Source of the DNA: Amycolatopsis methanolica 239
GTDB taxonomy: Bacteria > Actinomycetota > Actinomycetes > Mycobacteriales > Pseudonocardiaceae
NCBI RefSeq assembly: GCF_000739085.1
Contig: NZ_CP009110.1
Coordinates: 682,001 to 746,000 of the forward strand
DNA length: 64,000 bases
Reading direction: 5' to 3'
Positions 37,321-45,773 of this stretch are shown here, one piece after another. The notes beneath the pieces were generated by a model that was not told the origin of the DNA, ran no database searches, and worked only from the letters and a program-made list of their open reading frames with translations. Position numbers and translations under genes: made by a program. Position 1 is the stretch's first letter. Every line of letters starts with the position of its first letter.

Positions 37321-38323
37321 TGGGGCGCGCGGTCGTCGTCGAGGCGCCGGGCAAGCTGAGCGTCGTGCGGACCGAGCCGGAGGACCCCGGCCATGGCGAG
37401 GTCGTCGTGCGCGTCGAGTGGGCCGGGATCTGCGGGTCGGACCGCGAGGTGCTGGCCGGGACGCGGGCCGAGGGATTCGTGAGGTAACCGGTGGTGCCCG
37501 GGCACGAATGGTCGGGCACGGTCGTCGAGCTGGGGCCGGGCACGGACCCGGAGCTGCTCGGCAAACCCGTGGTGGGCGAGGGGTTCCGCAACTGTGGCCG
37601 GTGCGCCCCGTGCCGGCGCGGCGACACGACCCTGTGCACCGCCGAGTACGACGAGACGGGCTTCACCCAGCCCGGCGGGTGGGCCGACGAGCTGCGAATT
37701 CCGGCGCGGCTGCTGCACGTGCAGCCCGACGGCGCCGACCTGCGTGCCGCGGCGCTGCTGGAACCGGCGGCGTGCATGGCGGCGGCGACGCTGCTCGCGG
37801 CGGTCGTGCCGGGGGAACGGGTGGCGGTGATCGGCGGCGGCACGCTCGGCCTGCTGGCGACGCAGCTGCTGGCGGCGAGCGGCCCGGCGGAACTGGTCGT
37901 GGTGGACCCGCGGGCATCCCGTGCGGTGCCCGCGTCCCGATTCCGCGGCGCGACCGGCTTCTACAGCCCGGGCGCGGCGCGGGCGGGTTCGACGTGGTGG
38001 TGGAGGCGGCGGGCGCGCCGGGCACGGGGGCGCAGGCGGTGCGGATGTGCCGCCGCGGCGGCCGGGTGGTGCTGACGGGCCTGGCGGGCCACGAGACGGA
38101 GCCGATCGCGCCCGCGGACCTGGTGACGGCCGCGGTGACGGTGCACACGGTGTTCGGCGCGCCGTCCCGCGCGTGGACGCACGCCGTGCGGGCCTGCGCG
38201 ACCGGTGTGCTGGACCCCGCGCCGCTGATCACGCACGAGTTCCCGCTGGAGGAAGCCGAACGCGCCCTGCGGCTGCTGGAAGACCCCGCCGTCGAAACCG
38301 GCAAGGTCCTCCTGCAACTCTGA
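37320..38323 (+). pseudogene. Zinc alcohol dehydrogenase with nonsense codon and frameshift
   Basis: A medium-chain zinc dehydrogenase reads from ATG 37320 (overlapping the tsaE stop) with catalytic-site GICGSD, but hits TAA at 37485-37487 after 55 codons. The same frame goes on with VVPGHEWSG, so the stop probably replaces a Tyr codon (TAC). Structural-zinc Cys (NCGRCAPCRRGDTTLC) and the nucleotide motif VIGGGTLGLL follow. Near 37965-37985 one base is missing, and the rest (FDVVVEAAGAPG to ETGKVLLQL) is in another frame. Both lesions look recent, since the remainder is well conserved. Confidence 0.85.
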
Positions 38324-38459
38324 CGCCGCCTAGCACCTCCCACCCAACGCCAGCCCCCGCTCGCGAGCCCCGCGCCGACAGCCGCGAGTTCCGCGTTCGC
38401 GGGTCTGAGTTCTGCGGTCGGGTGCGCCCCTGCCGTCAGGCCCCGCAACCAGCCCGGCC

Positions 38460-39782
38460 TCAGCGTCCCACGATCCCCCGCACCACGCCGAGCTCCACCA
38501 GGTCCTGCGGCCGCAACCGCAGCTGGTTCGCCGTCGCCGGGACCTCTTCGGGCGGGCGCTTCAGGATCGACGCCGCCGCTTCCGGGGACGTCACCGAGAA
38601 GTAGCTGTCCGGCGTCACCCACGTCCGCTCGGGGTGGGCGAACGCCAGCGCGCCCCCGGAGCCGCCCTCGCCGATCACCAGCGTCGTCACCGGCACCGAC
38701 GCCCCGGCCACCGCCGCGAAGACCTCCGCGATCGCCGCGCCCGCGCCCGCCCGCTCGGCCGCCGGGTCGTTGGCCGCGCCCGGGGTGTCCACCAGCGTGA
38801 GCACCGGGATCCCCAACCGGTCGGCCAGCCGGATCAGCCGCGCCGCCGTGCGGAAACCCGATGGCAGCGTCGCGGTCCCGCACTGGGCGGCGTAGGCGAC
38901 CGTCACGCCACCGCGCATCCCGAACCCGCACCGCACCCCGGGATCCACCCCGCCGCACCGGTCGCCGCTGATGTCCTCCCGCCAGTCGAAATAGGCGTCC
39001 AAATAGGACTCGGCCCGCGGACGTGATGGAGCACGCGCCGCCTGCACCGCGGCCCAGCCGTCCGCCGGCAGCTCACCGCATCCCAAAGCCGACGGTGGCT
39101 CCGCGGGCTGTCCGTCCGCCCCCGTCAGCAATGACAACCACCGGCCCAGCCGCTCGCCCAGCTCCGCCGCCGGAACGATCTGGTCCACGTGCCCGGACGC
39201 CAGCTGCGACTCCGCCGTGTACGCCGACGCGTCACCGGATGGCCGCACCCGCGACCCGGCGAACCCGACCTGCGCCCCGGGCAGGGCAAGCGCCACGTCC
39301 GAACCGGCGCCGAGCGTGGCCCAGCCGCCGCCGGTCGTCGGGTCCCGCACGACCGCGACCTGCGCCAACCCGGCGGCCCGCGTCAGCGCCGCCTGCCGCG
39401 CGATCCGCTGCAGCTGGGTCAGCGCGGCCATGCCCTCCTGCATCCGGCTGCCGCCGGTCGCGATCATCGACACGACCGGCGTTCGCAGCTCCCGCGCCCG
39501 CTCGAACGCCGCCTCGATCCGGTCGCCGGTGCGCCGCCCGAGCGACCCGCCGAGGAATCCGAACTCCCACGCGATCACGGTCGCCTCGGTGCCGCCGAAC
39601 TTGCCGACACCACACACCACCGACTCCGACTCGCCGGTCCGGGAAGCGGCCCTGGCGCGCGCGGAGTCGTAGCCCGGCCAGCCGATCGGACCGTCTACAC
39701 CGGACTCCGCACTGGGTGGCGCGGGCAGCTCGGTGAACCCGGAGCACACCGAGCCGATCACCGCGCGGGCGCTCTCACGCAT
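38460..39782 (-). CDS. Fused acetyl-CoA carboxylase-type carboxyltransferase (beta-alpha)
   Basis: A 440-residue crotonase-fold protein. The N-terminal half resembles AccD/MdcD (GTEATVIAWEFGFLGGSLG, IATGGSRMQEGMAAL, DPTTGGGWATLG). The C-terminal half resembles AccA/MdcE (LGIPVLTLVDTPGAAN, VIGEGGSGGALAFA). The zinc-finger of housekeeping AccD is absent, and no biotin carrier or carboxylase lies nearby. It overlaps the matB-like gene by eight bases, so it belongs to the malonate unit. It could decarboxylate malonyl-CoA or move the carboxyl group to another acyl-CoA; this is inference. Confidence 0.78.
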   Translation of the reverse strand: MRESARAVIGSVCSGFTELPAPPSAESGVDGPIGWPGYDSARARAASRTGESESVVCGVGKFGGTEATVIAWEFGFLGGSLGRRTGDRIEAAFERARELRTPVVSMIATGGSRMQEGMAALTQLQRIARQAALTRAAGLAQVAVVRDPTTGGGWATLGAGSDVALALPGAQVGFAGSRVRPSGDASAYTAESQLASGHVDQIVPAAELGERLGRWLSLLTGADGQPAEPPSALGCGELPADGWAAVQAARAPSRPRAESYLDAYFDWREDISGDRCGGVDPGVRCGFGMRGGVTVAYAAQCGTATLPSGFRTAARLIRLADRLGIPVLTLVDTPGAANDPAAERAGAGAAIAEVFAAVAGASVPVTTLVIGEGGSGGALAFAHPERTWVTPDSYFSVTSPEAAASILKRPPEEVPATANQLRLRPQDLVELGVVRGIVGR

Positions 39783-41214
39783 GCAGCGCCCGCTTCATGA
39801 CCTTGCCCATGTCGTTGCGTGGCAACGCATCCAGGAACCGCACCACCCGCGGCCGCTTGTGCGGCGACAACAACCGCGCCACGTGGTCAACCAGCTCCTG
39901 CTCCGCGGGCGGCTCCCCGGCGGGCACGATCCACGCCACGATCCGCTCGCCGAGGTCCGGGTCCGGCTCGCCGGTCACCGCGGCCTCGGCCACGCCCGGG
40001 TGCTCCAGCAACGCGTTCTCGATCTCGCCTGCGCCGATCTTGTAGCCGCCGCTCTTGATCAGGTCGGTGGCCTTGCGCCCGACGATCCGGTAGTAGCCGT
40101 CGGCGTCGCGGGTCGCCATGTCGCCGGTGCGGAACCAGCCGGCGTCGAACACCTCAGCGGTCGCGTCCGGCCGGTTGAGGTACTCGGTGAACAGGTTCGG
40201 CCCGCGCACCTGGATCTCGCCGACCGTCTCGCCGTCGCTGGTCTCGATGACCGCGCCCGACTCGTCGACCAGGCGCACCTCGACCCCGCGCAGCGGCACC
40301 CCGACCGTGCCGGGTTTGCGCTCGCCGTCGGCGCGGACGCTGGTGTTCATCAGCGTCTCGCTCATGCCGTAGCGCTCCACGACCCGCTGTCCGGTTGCCG
40401 CGCGGATGCGCTCGTGGTCGTGCACCGGCAGCGCGGCCGACCCGGACACCAGCAGCCGCGCGCCGCTCAGGGCCTTCGCGAGCTCGGGGTTTCCGCCCAC
40501 CTCTTCCGCGATGCGGTGGTACATCGTGGGCACGCCGAACATCATCGTCGCCTCGGTCGACAGCTCCCGCGCGATCACGTCGGTGGCGAACTTCCCGGCG
40601 TGGTGCACGGTGCCGCCGCGGCGCAGCGGGCCGAGAATCCCGAGGATCAGGCCGTGCACGTGGAACAGCGGCAGCGCGTGCACGAGCACGTCGTCCGCGG
40701 TCCACTGCCAGGCGTCCTCCAGCGCGTCCAACGTGCTGGAGATGGCGCGCCGCGGCAGCACGACGCCCTTCGGCGGGCCGGTGGTGCCCGAGGTGTAGAC
40801 GATCAGCGCGGGCGCCTCGTCGCCCGGCTCCTCGGGCAGGTCACCGGGGCTGCCGATCAGCGCGACCTGCTGGCGCGGCAGGTTCGCCAGCCGCTCCGGC
40901 AGCTTCGCGCCCGGCGCGCTGAGGACGAGCGACGGCGCGCTGTCGTTCACGATGTGGTCGAGTTCGCGTTCGCCGATCTTCGGGTTGACCGGGACGGCCG
41001 GGACACCCGCGAGCAGCGCCGCGACCACGGCGACGCTCGTGTGGATGGTCGGCGTCGCCCACACCGCCACCCGCGTGGGCGACTGGGCGCGGATCTCCCT
41101 GGCGAGTGAACCGGCGATCGCCGCCAGTTCCGCGTAGTCGAGCGAGACCTCGCCGAAGCGGAGGGCCTCCTTCTCGGGCGGCTCGGCCAGGGCCGGGAAC
41201 AACCGTTCGGGCAC
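39775..41214 (-). CDS. matB: Malonyl-CoA synthetase-like acyl-CoA ligase
   Basis: A 479-residue ANL-superfamily enzyme that would activate malonate (or a 2-substituted malonate) with ATP and CoA. The P-loop is VYTSGTTGPPKG. Motif RYGMSET, the hinge GRKATDLIKSGGYKIGAGEIE and the catalytic Lys region PRNDMGKVMKR are present. Its short length and its MatC-type transporter neighbour point to MatB. The GTG start has GAGGAG upstream. Another short-chain acyl-CoA ligase is possible. Confidence 0.82.
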   Translation of the reverse strand: MPERLFPALAEPPEKEALRFGEVSLDYAELAAIAGSLAREIRAQSPTRVAVWATPTIHTSVAVVAALLAGVPAVPVNPKIGERELDHIVNDSAPSLVLSAPGAKLPERLANLPRQQVALIGSPGDLPEEPGDEAPALIVYTSGTTGPPKGVVLPRRAISSTLDALEDAWQWTADDVLVHALPLFHVHGLILGILGPLRRGGTVHHAGKFATDVIARELSTEATMMFGVPTMYHRIAEEVGGNPELAKALSGARLLVSGSAALPVHDHERIRAATGQRVVERYGMSETLMNTSVRADGERKPGTVGVPLRGVEVRLVDESGAVIETSDGETVGEIQVRGPNLFTEYLNRPDATAEVFDAGWFRTGDMATRDADGYYRIVGRKATDLIKSGGYKIGAGEIENALLEHPGVAEAAVTGEPDPDLGERIVAWIVPAGEPPAEQELVDHVARLLSPHKRPRVVRFLDALPRNDMGKVMKRALHA

Positions 41215-41230
41215 GTGAACTCCTCACAGA

Positions 41231-42529
41231 TCAGCCTAGTCCGGGCACGATGAACACGAGCCAGACGACGGCGGGTACTACGGCGACCATGATGCCGCCG
41301 TAGACGAGCAACTGCCGGAAGAAGGCATCCCGGTCCACCTCGCGGGCGTTGGCCAGGACCAGCGCGCCGTTGGTGGAGAACGGGCTGACGTCGACGACCG
41401 TCGCCGACACCGCGAGCGCGCAGATCATGCCGACCGGGCCGACCGTGCCGAGCGCGAGGAACGGCACCGCGAGCGGGATGAGCGCGCCCATGATCCCGAC
41501 CGACGACGCGAACGCCGACACGATCGCACCGATGTAGCACAGCAGCAGCGCGGCGAGCAGTGGCGCGCCGATGCCGCCGACGCCCTCGCCCGCCCACTCG
41601 ATCGTCCCCATCTCCTGCAGGACGCCGACGTAGGTAAGCACGCCGCAGATCAGCAGCACGGTGGGCCAGGTGACCTCGCCGACGGCCTTCCGGCTGGTCG
41701 CGGGCCAGATCACGCTGAGCACCACGGCCAGCGTCATCGCGGTCAGGCCCACGTCGAGGTCGAACACCAGTGTGGCGACGACCAGCACGGCCAGGCTCGC
41801 GAGCGTGGCGATCCGGGGCGCGTTGAGCTGGATCCGGCCGGGTGCGGCGCCGCCGGCCGATCCGGTGCCGTCAGGCGGGCCGCCGGTGCCCGCGGCGACC
41901 AGCTCGCGCTCCCGCTCGGTGGTGGGGACGATCTGCCGTTTGCGGAGCACCACGAACACGATCGCCGCGATCACCAGGTTGACCACGAAGCTGGCCAGGA
42001 AGAGCGTGATCTCGCTGCCGCCGAGGTGCTCGCGCGCGACGATGCCGTTGACGATCGTGCCGTACACGCTGATCGGTGAGAAGCCGCCGGCCTGCGCGCC
42101 GTGCACCACCATCGCGCCCATCAGCAGCGGGTGGATGCCGTACTGGGCGGCGAACCCGAGCGCGACCGGCGCGACGATGGCGACCGCGGCCGGGCTGACG
42201 GCGCCGATCGCGGTGAGCACCGCGGTGATCGCGAAGGTGACCCAGGGGATCAGCGCGACGCGGCCGCGCACCAGCCGGACGGCGGCGTCGACCAGCCAGT
42301 CCGTGGTGCCGTTGGCGCGGGCGATGGCGAACAGGAACGTGACGCCGACGAGCACGACGAACAGGTCGCCGGGGAAGCCGGCGAAGATCTCGTCGGCATC
42401 CAGGTTCGCGGCCAGCGTGCCGACGCCGAACGCGGCCGCGAAGGACAGCACCCCCATGTTGATCGAGCGGGTCGTCGCTATCACGAAGACAACCGCGAGG
42501 ACGAGGATCGAGATCAGCTCAGCGGACAT
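41231..42529 (-). CDS. MatC-like dicarboxylate (malonate) carrier
   Basis: A 432-residue protein with about 11-12 membrane segments of the DASS/ion transporter group. Two symmetric halves each hold a conserved polar hairpin (GAVSPAAVAIVAPVALG and ATVVDVSPFSTNGALVLA). The N-terminal part resembles the MatC N-terminal domain. It lies 16 bp upstream of the matB-like gene and is divergent from the GntR regulator, so malonate or a related diacid is the likely cargo. GGGAG precedes the ATG. Confidence 0.8.
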   Translation of the reverse strand: MSAELISILVLAVVFVIATTRSINMGVLSFAAAFGVGTLAANLDADEIFAGFPGDLFVVLVGVTFLFAIARANGTTDWLVDAAVRLVRGRVALIPWVTFAITAVLTAIGAVSPAAVAIVAPVALGFAAQYGIHPLLMGAMVVHGAQAGGFSPISVYGTIVNGIVAREHLGGSEITLFLASFVVNLVIAAIVFVVLRKRQIVPTTERERELVAAGTGGPPDGTGSAGGAAPGRIQLNAPRIATLASLAVLVVATLVFDLDVGLTAMTLAVVLSVIWPATSRKAVGEVTWPTVLLICGVLTYVGVLQEMGTIEWAGEGVGGIGAPLLAALLLCYIGAIVSAFASSVGIMGALIPLAVPFLALGTVGPVGMICALAVSATVVDVSPFSTNGALVLANAREVDRDAFFRQLLVYGGIMVAVVPAVVWLVFIVPGLG

Positions 42530-42559
42530 CGTTAGAACTCCCGCCGTTGGGATTCAAGT

Positions 42560-42600
42560 GGCTGAGTGGCTGAACCACTTTGCGGCTCAGTCACTCAGCC
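42560..42600 (+). promoter_or_regulatory. Nested operator repeats between matC and the GntR gene
   Basis: AGTGG-CTGAA-CCACT (42565-42579) is a perfect 5-5-5 palindrome. GGCTGAGTG (42560-42568) and CACTCAGCC (42592-42600) form a second, wider inverted repeat around it. GntR/FadR-type regulators bind such short palindromes. The position, 25-60 bp before the regulator start and near the matC start, fits control of both. Confidence 0.65.
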
Positions 42601-42623
42601 TGTCAAGGGCTAGGCTTCGGAAC

Positions 42624-43325
42624 GTGTCTGATGCGCTGAGCCCGATGGCCCGCCCGCGGCTGTACGAGCAGGTCCTGGAGCGGTTGCGGGCCTACGCGGC
42701 CGACGCCGGGCTGCGTGCGGGCGACCGGTTGCCCGCGGAGCGGGACCTGGCGCAGCGGCTCGGGGTGAGCCGGGCGTCGGTGAAGCAGGCGATCGTCGTG
42801 CTGGAGGTGCAGGGCCTGGTCGAGACCCGGCACGGCGGCGGCACGTACCTGGTGCGGGACGCGCTGGACGCCGAGCCGGTCGAGCGGCTGGTGGAACGCC
42901 GCCGGCGGCTGCCGGACGTGCTCGACGCGCGCGAGGCGCTGGAGACGAAGCTGGCCGAGCTGGCGGCGATGCGCCGGACCGACGAAGACCTGGCCGCGCT
43001 GGAGTCGGCGCTGGAGTTCATGGCGTCGGAGATCAGGGACGGGGGAGCCGGAGTCGAGGGCGACCGCCGGTTCCACGCGGCGGTCACCGGCGCCGCGCAC
43101 AGCGCCCTGCTGGCCGAGTTCATGGACGCGATCGCCGACCAGATCACCGAGAGCCGCAACGAGTCGCTCCGCCAGCCGGGCCGCCCGCCGCGGTCGCTGG
43201 ACCAGCACATCCGCATCGCCGACGCCATCCGCGACCGCAACCCGAAAACCGCCGCCGAAGCGATGCGGGACCACCTCCGCACGGTCGCCGAGGTGCGCCT
43301 GCTGAGCTGGGACCCGGAGGACTGA
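42624..43325 (+). CDS. GntR-family (FadR subgroup) regulator of the malonate cluster
   Basis: A 233-residue regulator. The winged HTH is at about 25-75 (GDRLPAERDLAQRLGVSRASVKQAIVVLEVQGLVETRHGGG). A FadR-type helical ligand domain follows with the usual metal/ligand residues (DRRFHAAV, RSLDQHIRIADAI, AAEAMRDHL). It starts at GTG 42624 or ATG 42645. Divergent placement from the matC-like gene suggests it is MatR-like, releasing DNA on sensing malonate or malonyl-CoA. Confidence 0.82.
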   Translation: MSDALSPMARPRLYEQVLERLRAYAADAGLRAGDRLPAERDLAQRLGVSRASVKQAIVVLEVQGLVETRHGGGTYLVRDALDAEPVERLVERRRRLPDVLDAREALETKLAELAAMRRTDEDLAALESALEFMASEIRDGGAGVEGDRRFHAAVTGAAHSALLAEFMDAIADQITESRNESLRQPGRPPRSLDQHIRIADAIRDRNPKTAAEAMRDHLRTVAEVRLLSWDPED

Positions 43326-43360
43326 CCCGGGAGGTGCCCCGCCGTCTGGCAACGCAAGCC

Positions 43361-43378
43361 CCGGACCGCGCGGTCCGG
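43361..43378 (+). repeat. Perfect 18-bp palindrome downstream of the GntR gene
   Basis: CCGGACCGCGCGGTCCGG is fully self-complementary. It lies 36 bp after the regulator stop and before tsaB. It may be a terminator core (no T run) or a protein site. The rest of 43326-43502 shows nothing else. Confidence 0.5.
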
Positions 43379-43502
43379 CCGCACAGGGCGCCCGACCGGC
43401 ACCCGGTCACAGAAGGCGGCGCCACCATTCCCGGGAAAGCGTGCCGTGGTCCAGCAAGCCCGGTACCCGCAGGTCGGCGCGCGCGCCGTACCCTGGAGAG
43501 CT

Positions 43503-44156
43503 GTGCTGGTACTGGCTCTGGACACGTCGACGCCCGCGGTGACCGCCGGGGTCGCCGAACTCGCCGCGAGCGCCACCGTGCTCGCCGAGCGGGTGACGCT
43601 CGACGCGCGTGCGCACGGTGAACTCATCACCCCGCACGCCCTCGACGCGGCACGCGAAGCGGGTGTCGCGCTCAAGGACCTGGCGGCGATCGTCGTCGGC
43701 GCCGGGCCGGGGCCGTTCACCGGTCTGCGCGCCGGTCTCGCCACCGCCGCCGCGCTCGGGCACGCGCTCGGCATCCCGGCCCACCCGGTCTGCAGCCTCG
43801 ACGCGATCGCCAGGCTGGCCGGCCTCGGCGAGCCGTTTCACGTCGTCACCGACGCCCGTCGCCGCGAGGTGTACTGGGCGGCCTACGACGCGGACGGCGT
43901 GCGCACCGACGGCCCGCACGTGCAGCCGCCCGCCGAGCTGTCGATCACCCTCGCCGCCGGGGACGGCGCCCGCCTCTACGCCGAGCAGCTCGCCGCCCGG
44001 GTCGTCGAGCCGTACTACCCGAGCACCGCGGGTCTGCTGGCGGCCGCCCGCGAGGCGCTGACGTCGGGAGCCGAGCCCGCCCCGCTGACGCCGCTCTACC
44101 TGCGCCGCCCGGACGCCGTCGAGCCCGCCGCGCGGAAGCGGGTGACCACCGCGTGA
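43503..44156 (+). CDS. tsaB: tRNA t6A synthesis protein TsaB
   Basis: A 217-residue ASKHA-fold partner of TsaD. LALDTSTPAVTAGV opens the fold, and VVGAGPGPFTGLRAGLATA and VVTDARRREVYWAAY are conserved TsaB motifs. The GTG start at 43503 has GGAGAG upstream. The stop overlaps rimI (GTGA). It restarts the tsaB-rimI-tsaD operon after the accessory block. Confidence 0.95.
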   Translation: MLVLALDTSTPAVTAGVAELAASATVLAERVTLDARAHGELITPHALDAAREAGVALKDLAAIVVGAGPGPFTGLRAGLATAAALGHALGIPAHPVCSLDAIARLAGLGEPFHVVTDARRREVYWAAYDADGVRTDGPHVQPPAELSITLAAGDGARLYAEQLAARVVEPYYPSTAGLLAAAREALTSGAEPAPLTPLYLRRPDAVEPAARKRVTTA

Positions 44157-44623
44157 AGCTCGCCAAGCTGCGCCGCAAGGACGTCGACCGGTGCGCCGAG
44201 ATCGAGAAGGTACTCTTCGCCGGGGACGACCCGTGGAGCGCCCGCGCGTTCCTCAGTGAGCTGGATTCCGGCGCCTACTACCTCGGCGCGTACACCCCCG
44301 AGGACGTCCTGATCGGCTACGCCGGCCTTGCGGTCGTAGGCGGCCGGGGCGAGTACGAGGCCAGCGTCCACACCATCGGCGTCGACCCGGCGTATCAGGG
44401 CCAGGGCATCGGCACGGCGCTGCTGCGCGCCTTGCTCGCCCGCGCCGACGAGGTGCGGGCGCCGGTGTTCCTGGAGGTCCGCACCGACAACGACCGCGCG
44501 CAGGAGCTGTACCGGCGGCACGGTTTCGAGCAGATCGGTCTGCGCAAGCGTTACTACCACCCGTCCGGCGCCGACGCGTACACGATGATGCGCCCGGCCG
44601 TGAGCAAGCAGGAGGTGGGCTGA
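44153..44623 (+). CDS. rimI: Ribosomal S18-alanine N-acetyltransferase
   Basis: A 156-residue GNAT acetyltransferase. The acetyl-CoA loop is [50 protein letters not shown] is the typical C-terminal half of RimI. It acetylates the N-terminus of ribosomal protein S18, possibly others in actinobacteria. It overlaps tsaB by four bases and tsaD by one (TGATG). Confidence 0.95.
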   Translation: MKLAKLRRKDVDRCAEIEKVLFAGDDPWSARAFLSELDSGAYYLGAYTPEDVLIGYAGLAVVGGRGEYEASVHTIGVDPAYQGQGIGTALLRALLARADEVRAPVFLEVRTDNDRAQELYRRHGFEQIGLRKRYYHPSGADAYTMMRPAVSKQEVG

Positions 44624-45669
44624 TGTCCCGCGTCATCCTTGGCATCGAAAGCTCCTGCGACGAGACCGGCGTCGGCCTGGTGCGCCTGCACGACGACGGC
44701 GCCGTCGAGCTCCTCGCCGACGAGGTCGCGTCGAGCGTCGAGCAGCACGCGCGGTTCGGCGGCGTGGTGCCGGAGGTCGCCAGCCGGGCCCACCTGGAGG
44801 CCATGCGGCCGACGGCGGAGCGCGCGTTCGCCACGGCCGGGCTCGCGCTGTCCGATGTGGACGCCATCGCGGTGACCGCGGGCCCGGGGCTCGCGGGTGC
44901 GCTGCTGGTGGGCGTCTCGGCGGCGAAGGCGTATGCGGCGGCGCTGGACGTTCCGCTCTACGGCGTCAACCACCTGGCCGGGCACATCGCGGTGGACACC
45001 CTGCAGCACGGCCCGTTGCCGAAGCCGTGCCTGGCGATGCTGGTGTCCGGCGGGCACACGCAGCTGCTGCGGGTGGATGACATCGCCGGTGAGATCACCG
45101 AGATCGGGTCCACTGTGGACGACGCCGCCGGTGAGGCCTACGACAAGGTGGCCCGCGTGCTGGGCCTGCCGTACCCGGGCGGCCCGCCGATCGACAAGGC
45201 CGCGCGCGAGGGCAACCCCACGGCGATCGACTTCCCGCGCGGAATGACCGGCCCGCGGGACGCGAAGTTCGACTTCTCGTTCTCCGGCTTGAAGACCGCG
45301 GTGGCGCGGTGGGTGGAGACCGCCGAGCGCCGCGGCGAAGAGATCCCGGTGAACGACGTGGCGGCGTCCTTCCAGGAGGCGGTTGCCGACGTGCTGACCG
45401 CGAAGGCCGTGCGCGCGGCGAAGGAGATGGGCATCGGAACGCTGGTGATCTCCGGCGGGGTCGCGGCGAACTCGCGGCTGTCATGCCTGGCGCGTGAGCG
45501 CTGCGAGGCCGCGGGGATCGAACTGCGCGTCCCGAGGCCCCGCCTGTGCACCGACAACGGCGCGATGATCGCCGCGCTGGGCGCGCACGTGGTGGCGGCG
45601 GAGAAGAAGCCGTCGGCGCTGGACCTCTCGGCGAACCCCGCGCTGCCGGTGGAGGTCGTGTCGCTCTGA
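44623..45669 (+). CDS. tsaD: tRNA N6-threonylcarbamoyladenosine transferase TsaD
   Basis: A 348-residue catalytic subunit that transfers threonylcarbamoyl to A37 of ANN-decoding tRNAs. The metal ligands are His117 and His121 (NHLAGH), with a further Asp in [20 protein letters not shown] and VSGGHTQLL are family hallmarks. It ends the operon and converges on the amidase gene with a 104-bp gap. Confidence 0.97.
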   Translation: MSRVILGIESSCDETGVGLVRLHDDGAVELLADEVASSVEQHARFGGVVPEVASRAHLEAMRPTAERAFATAGLALSDVDAIAVTAGPGLAGALLVGVSAAKAYAAALDVPLYGVNHLAGHIAVDTLQHGPLPKPCLAMLVSGGHTQLLRVDDIAGEITEIGSTVDDAAGEAYDKVARVLGLPYPGGPPIDKAAREGNPTAIDFPRGMTGPRDAKFDFSFSGLKTAVARWVETAERRGEEIPVNDVAASFQEAVADVLTAKAVRAAKEMGIGTLVISGGVAANSRLSCLARERCEAAGIELRVPRPRLCTDNGAMIAALGAHVVAAEKKPSALDLSANPALPVEVVSL

Positions 45670-45773
45670 GGGACTGCTGGGCGCTCGAGCGTGGCCCCTG
45701 ACGGTCAGCGCCGCGCACGCGCCCAGCGCCGCCCAGCCGGCGTCCCCACAGTTCCTCCCAGCCTCACCGCAGG

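Noticed and set aside
37320-37487. Selenoprotein or recoded stop in the dehydrogenase
   Set aside because: The stop is TAA, not TGA, it sits at a normal Tyr position away from the zinc Cys, and a second frameshift follows.
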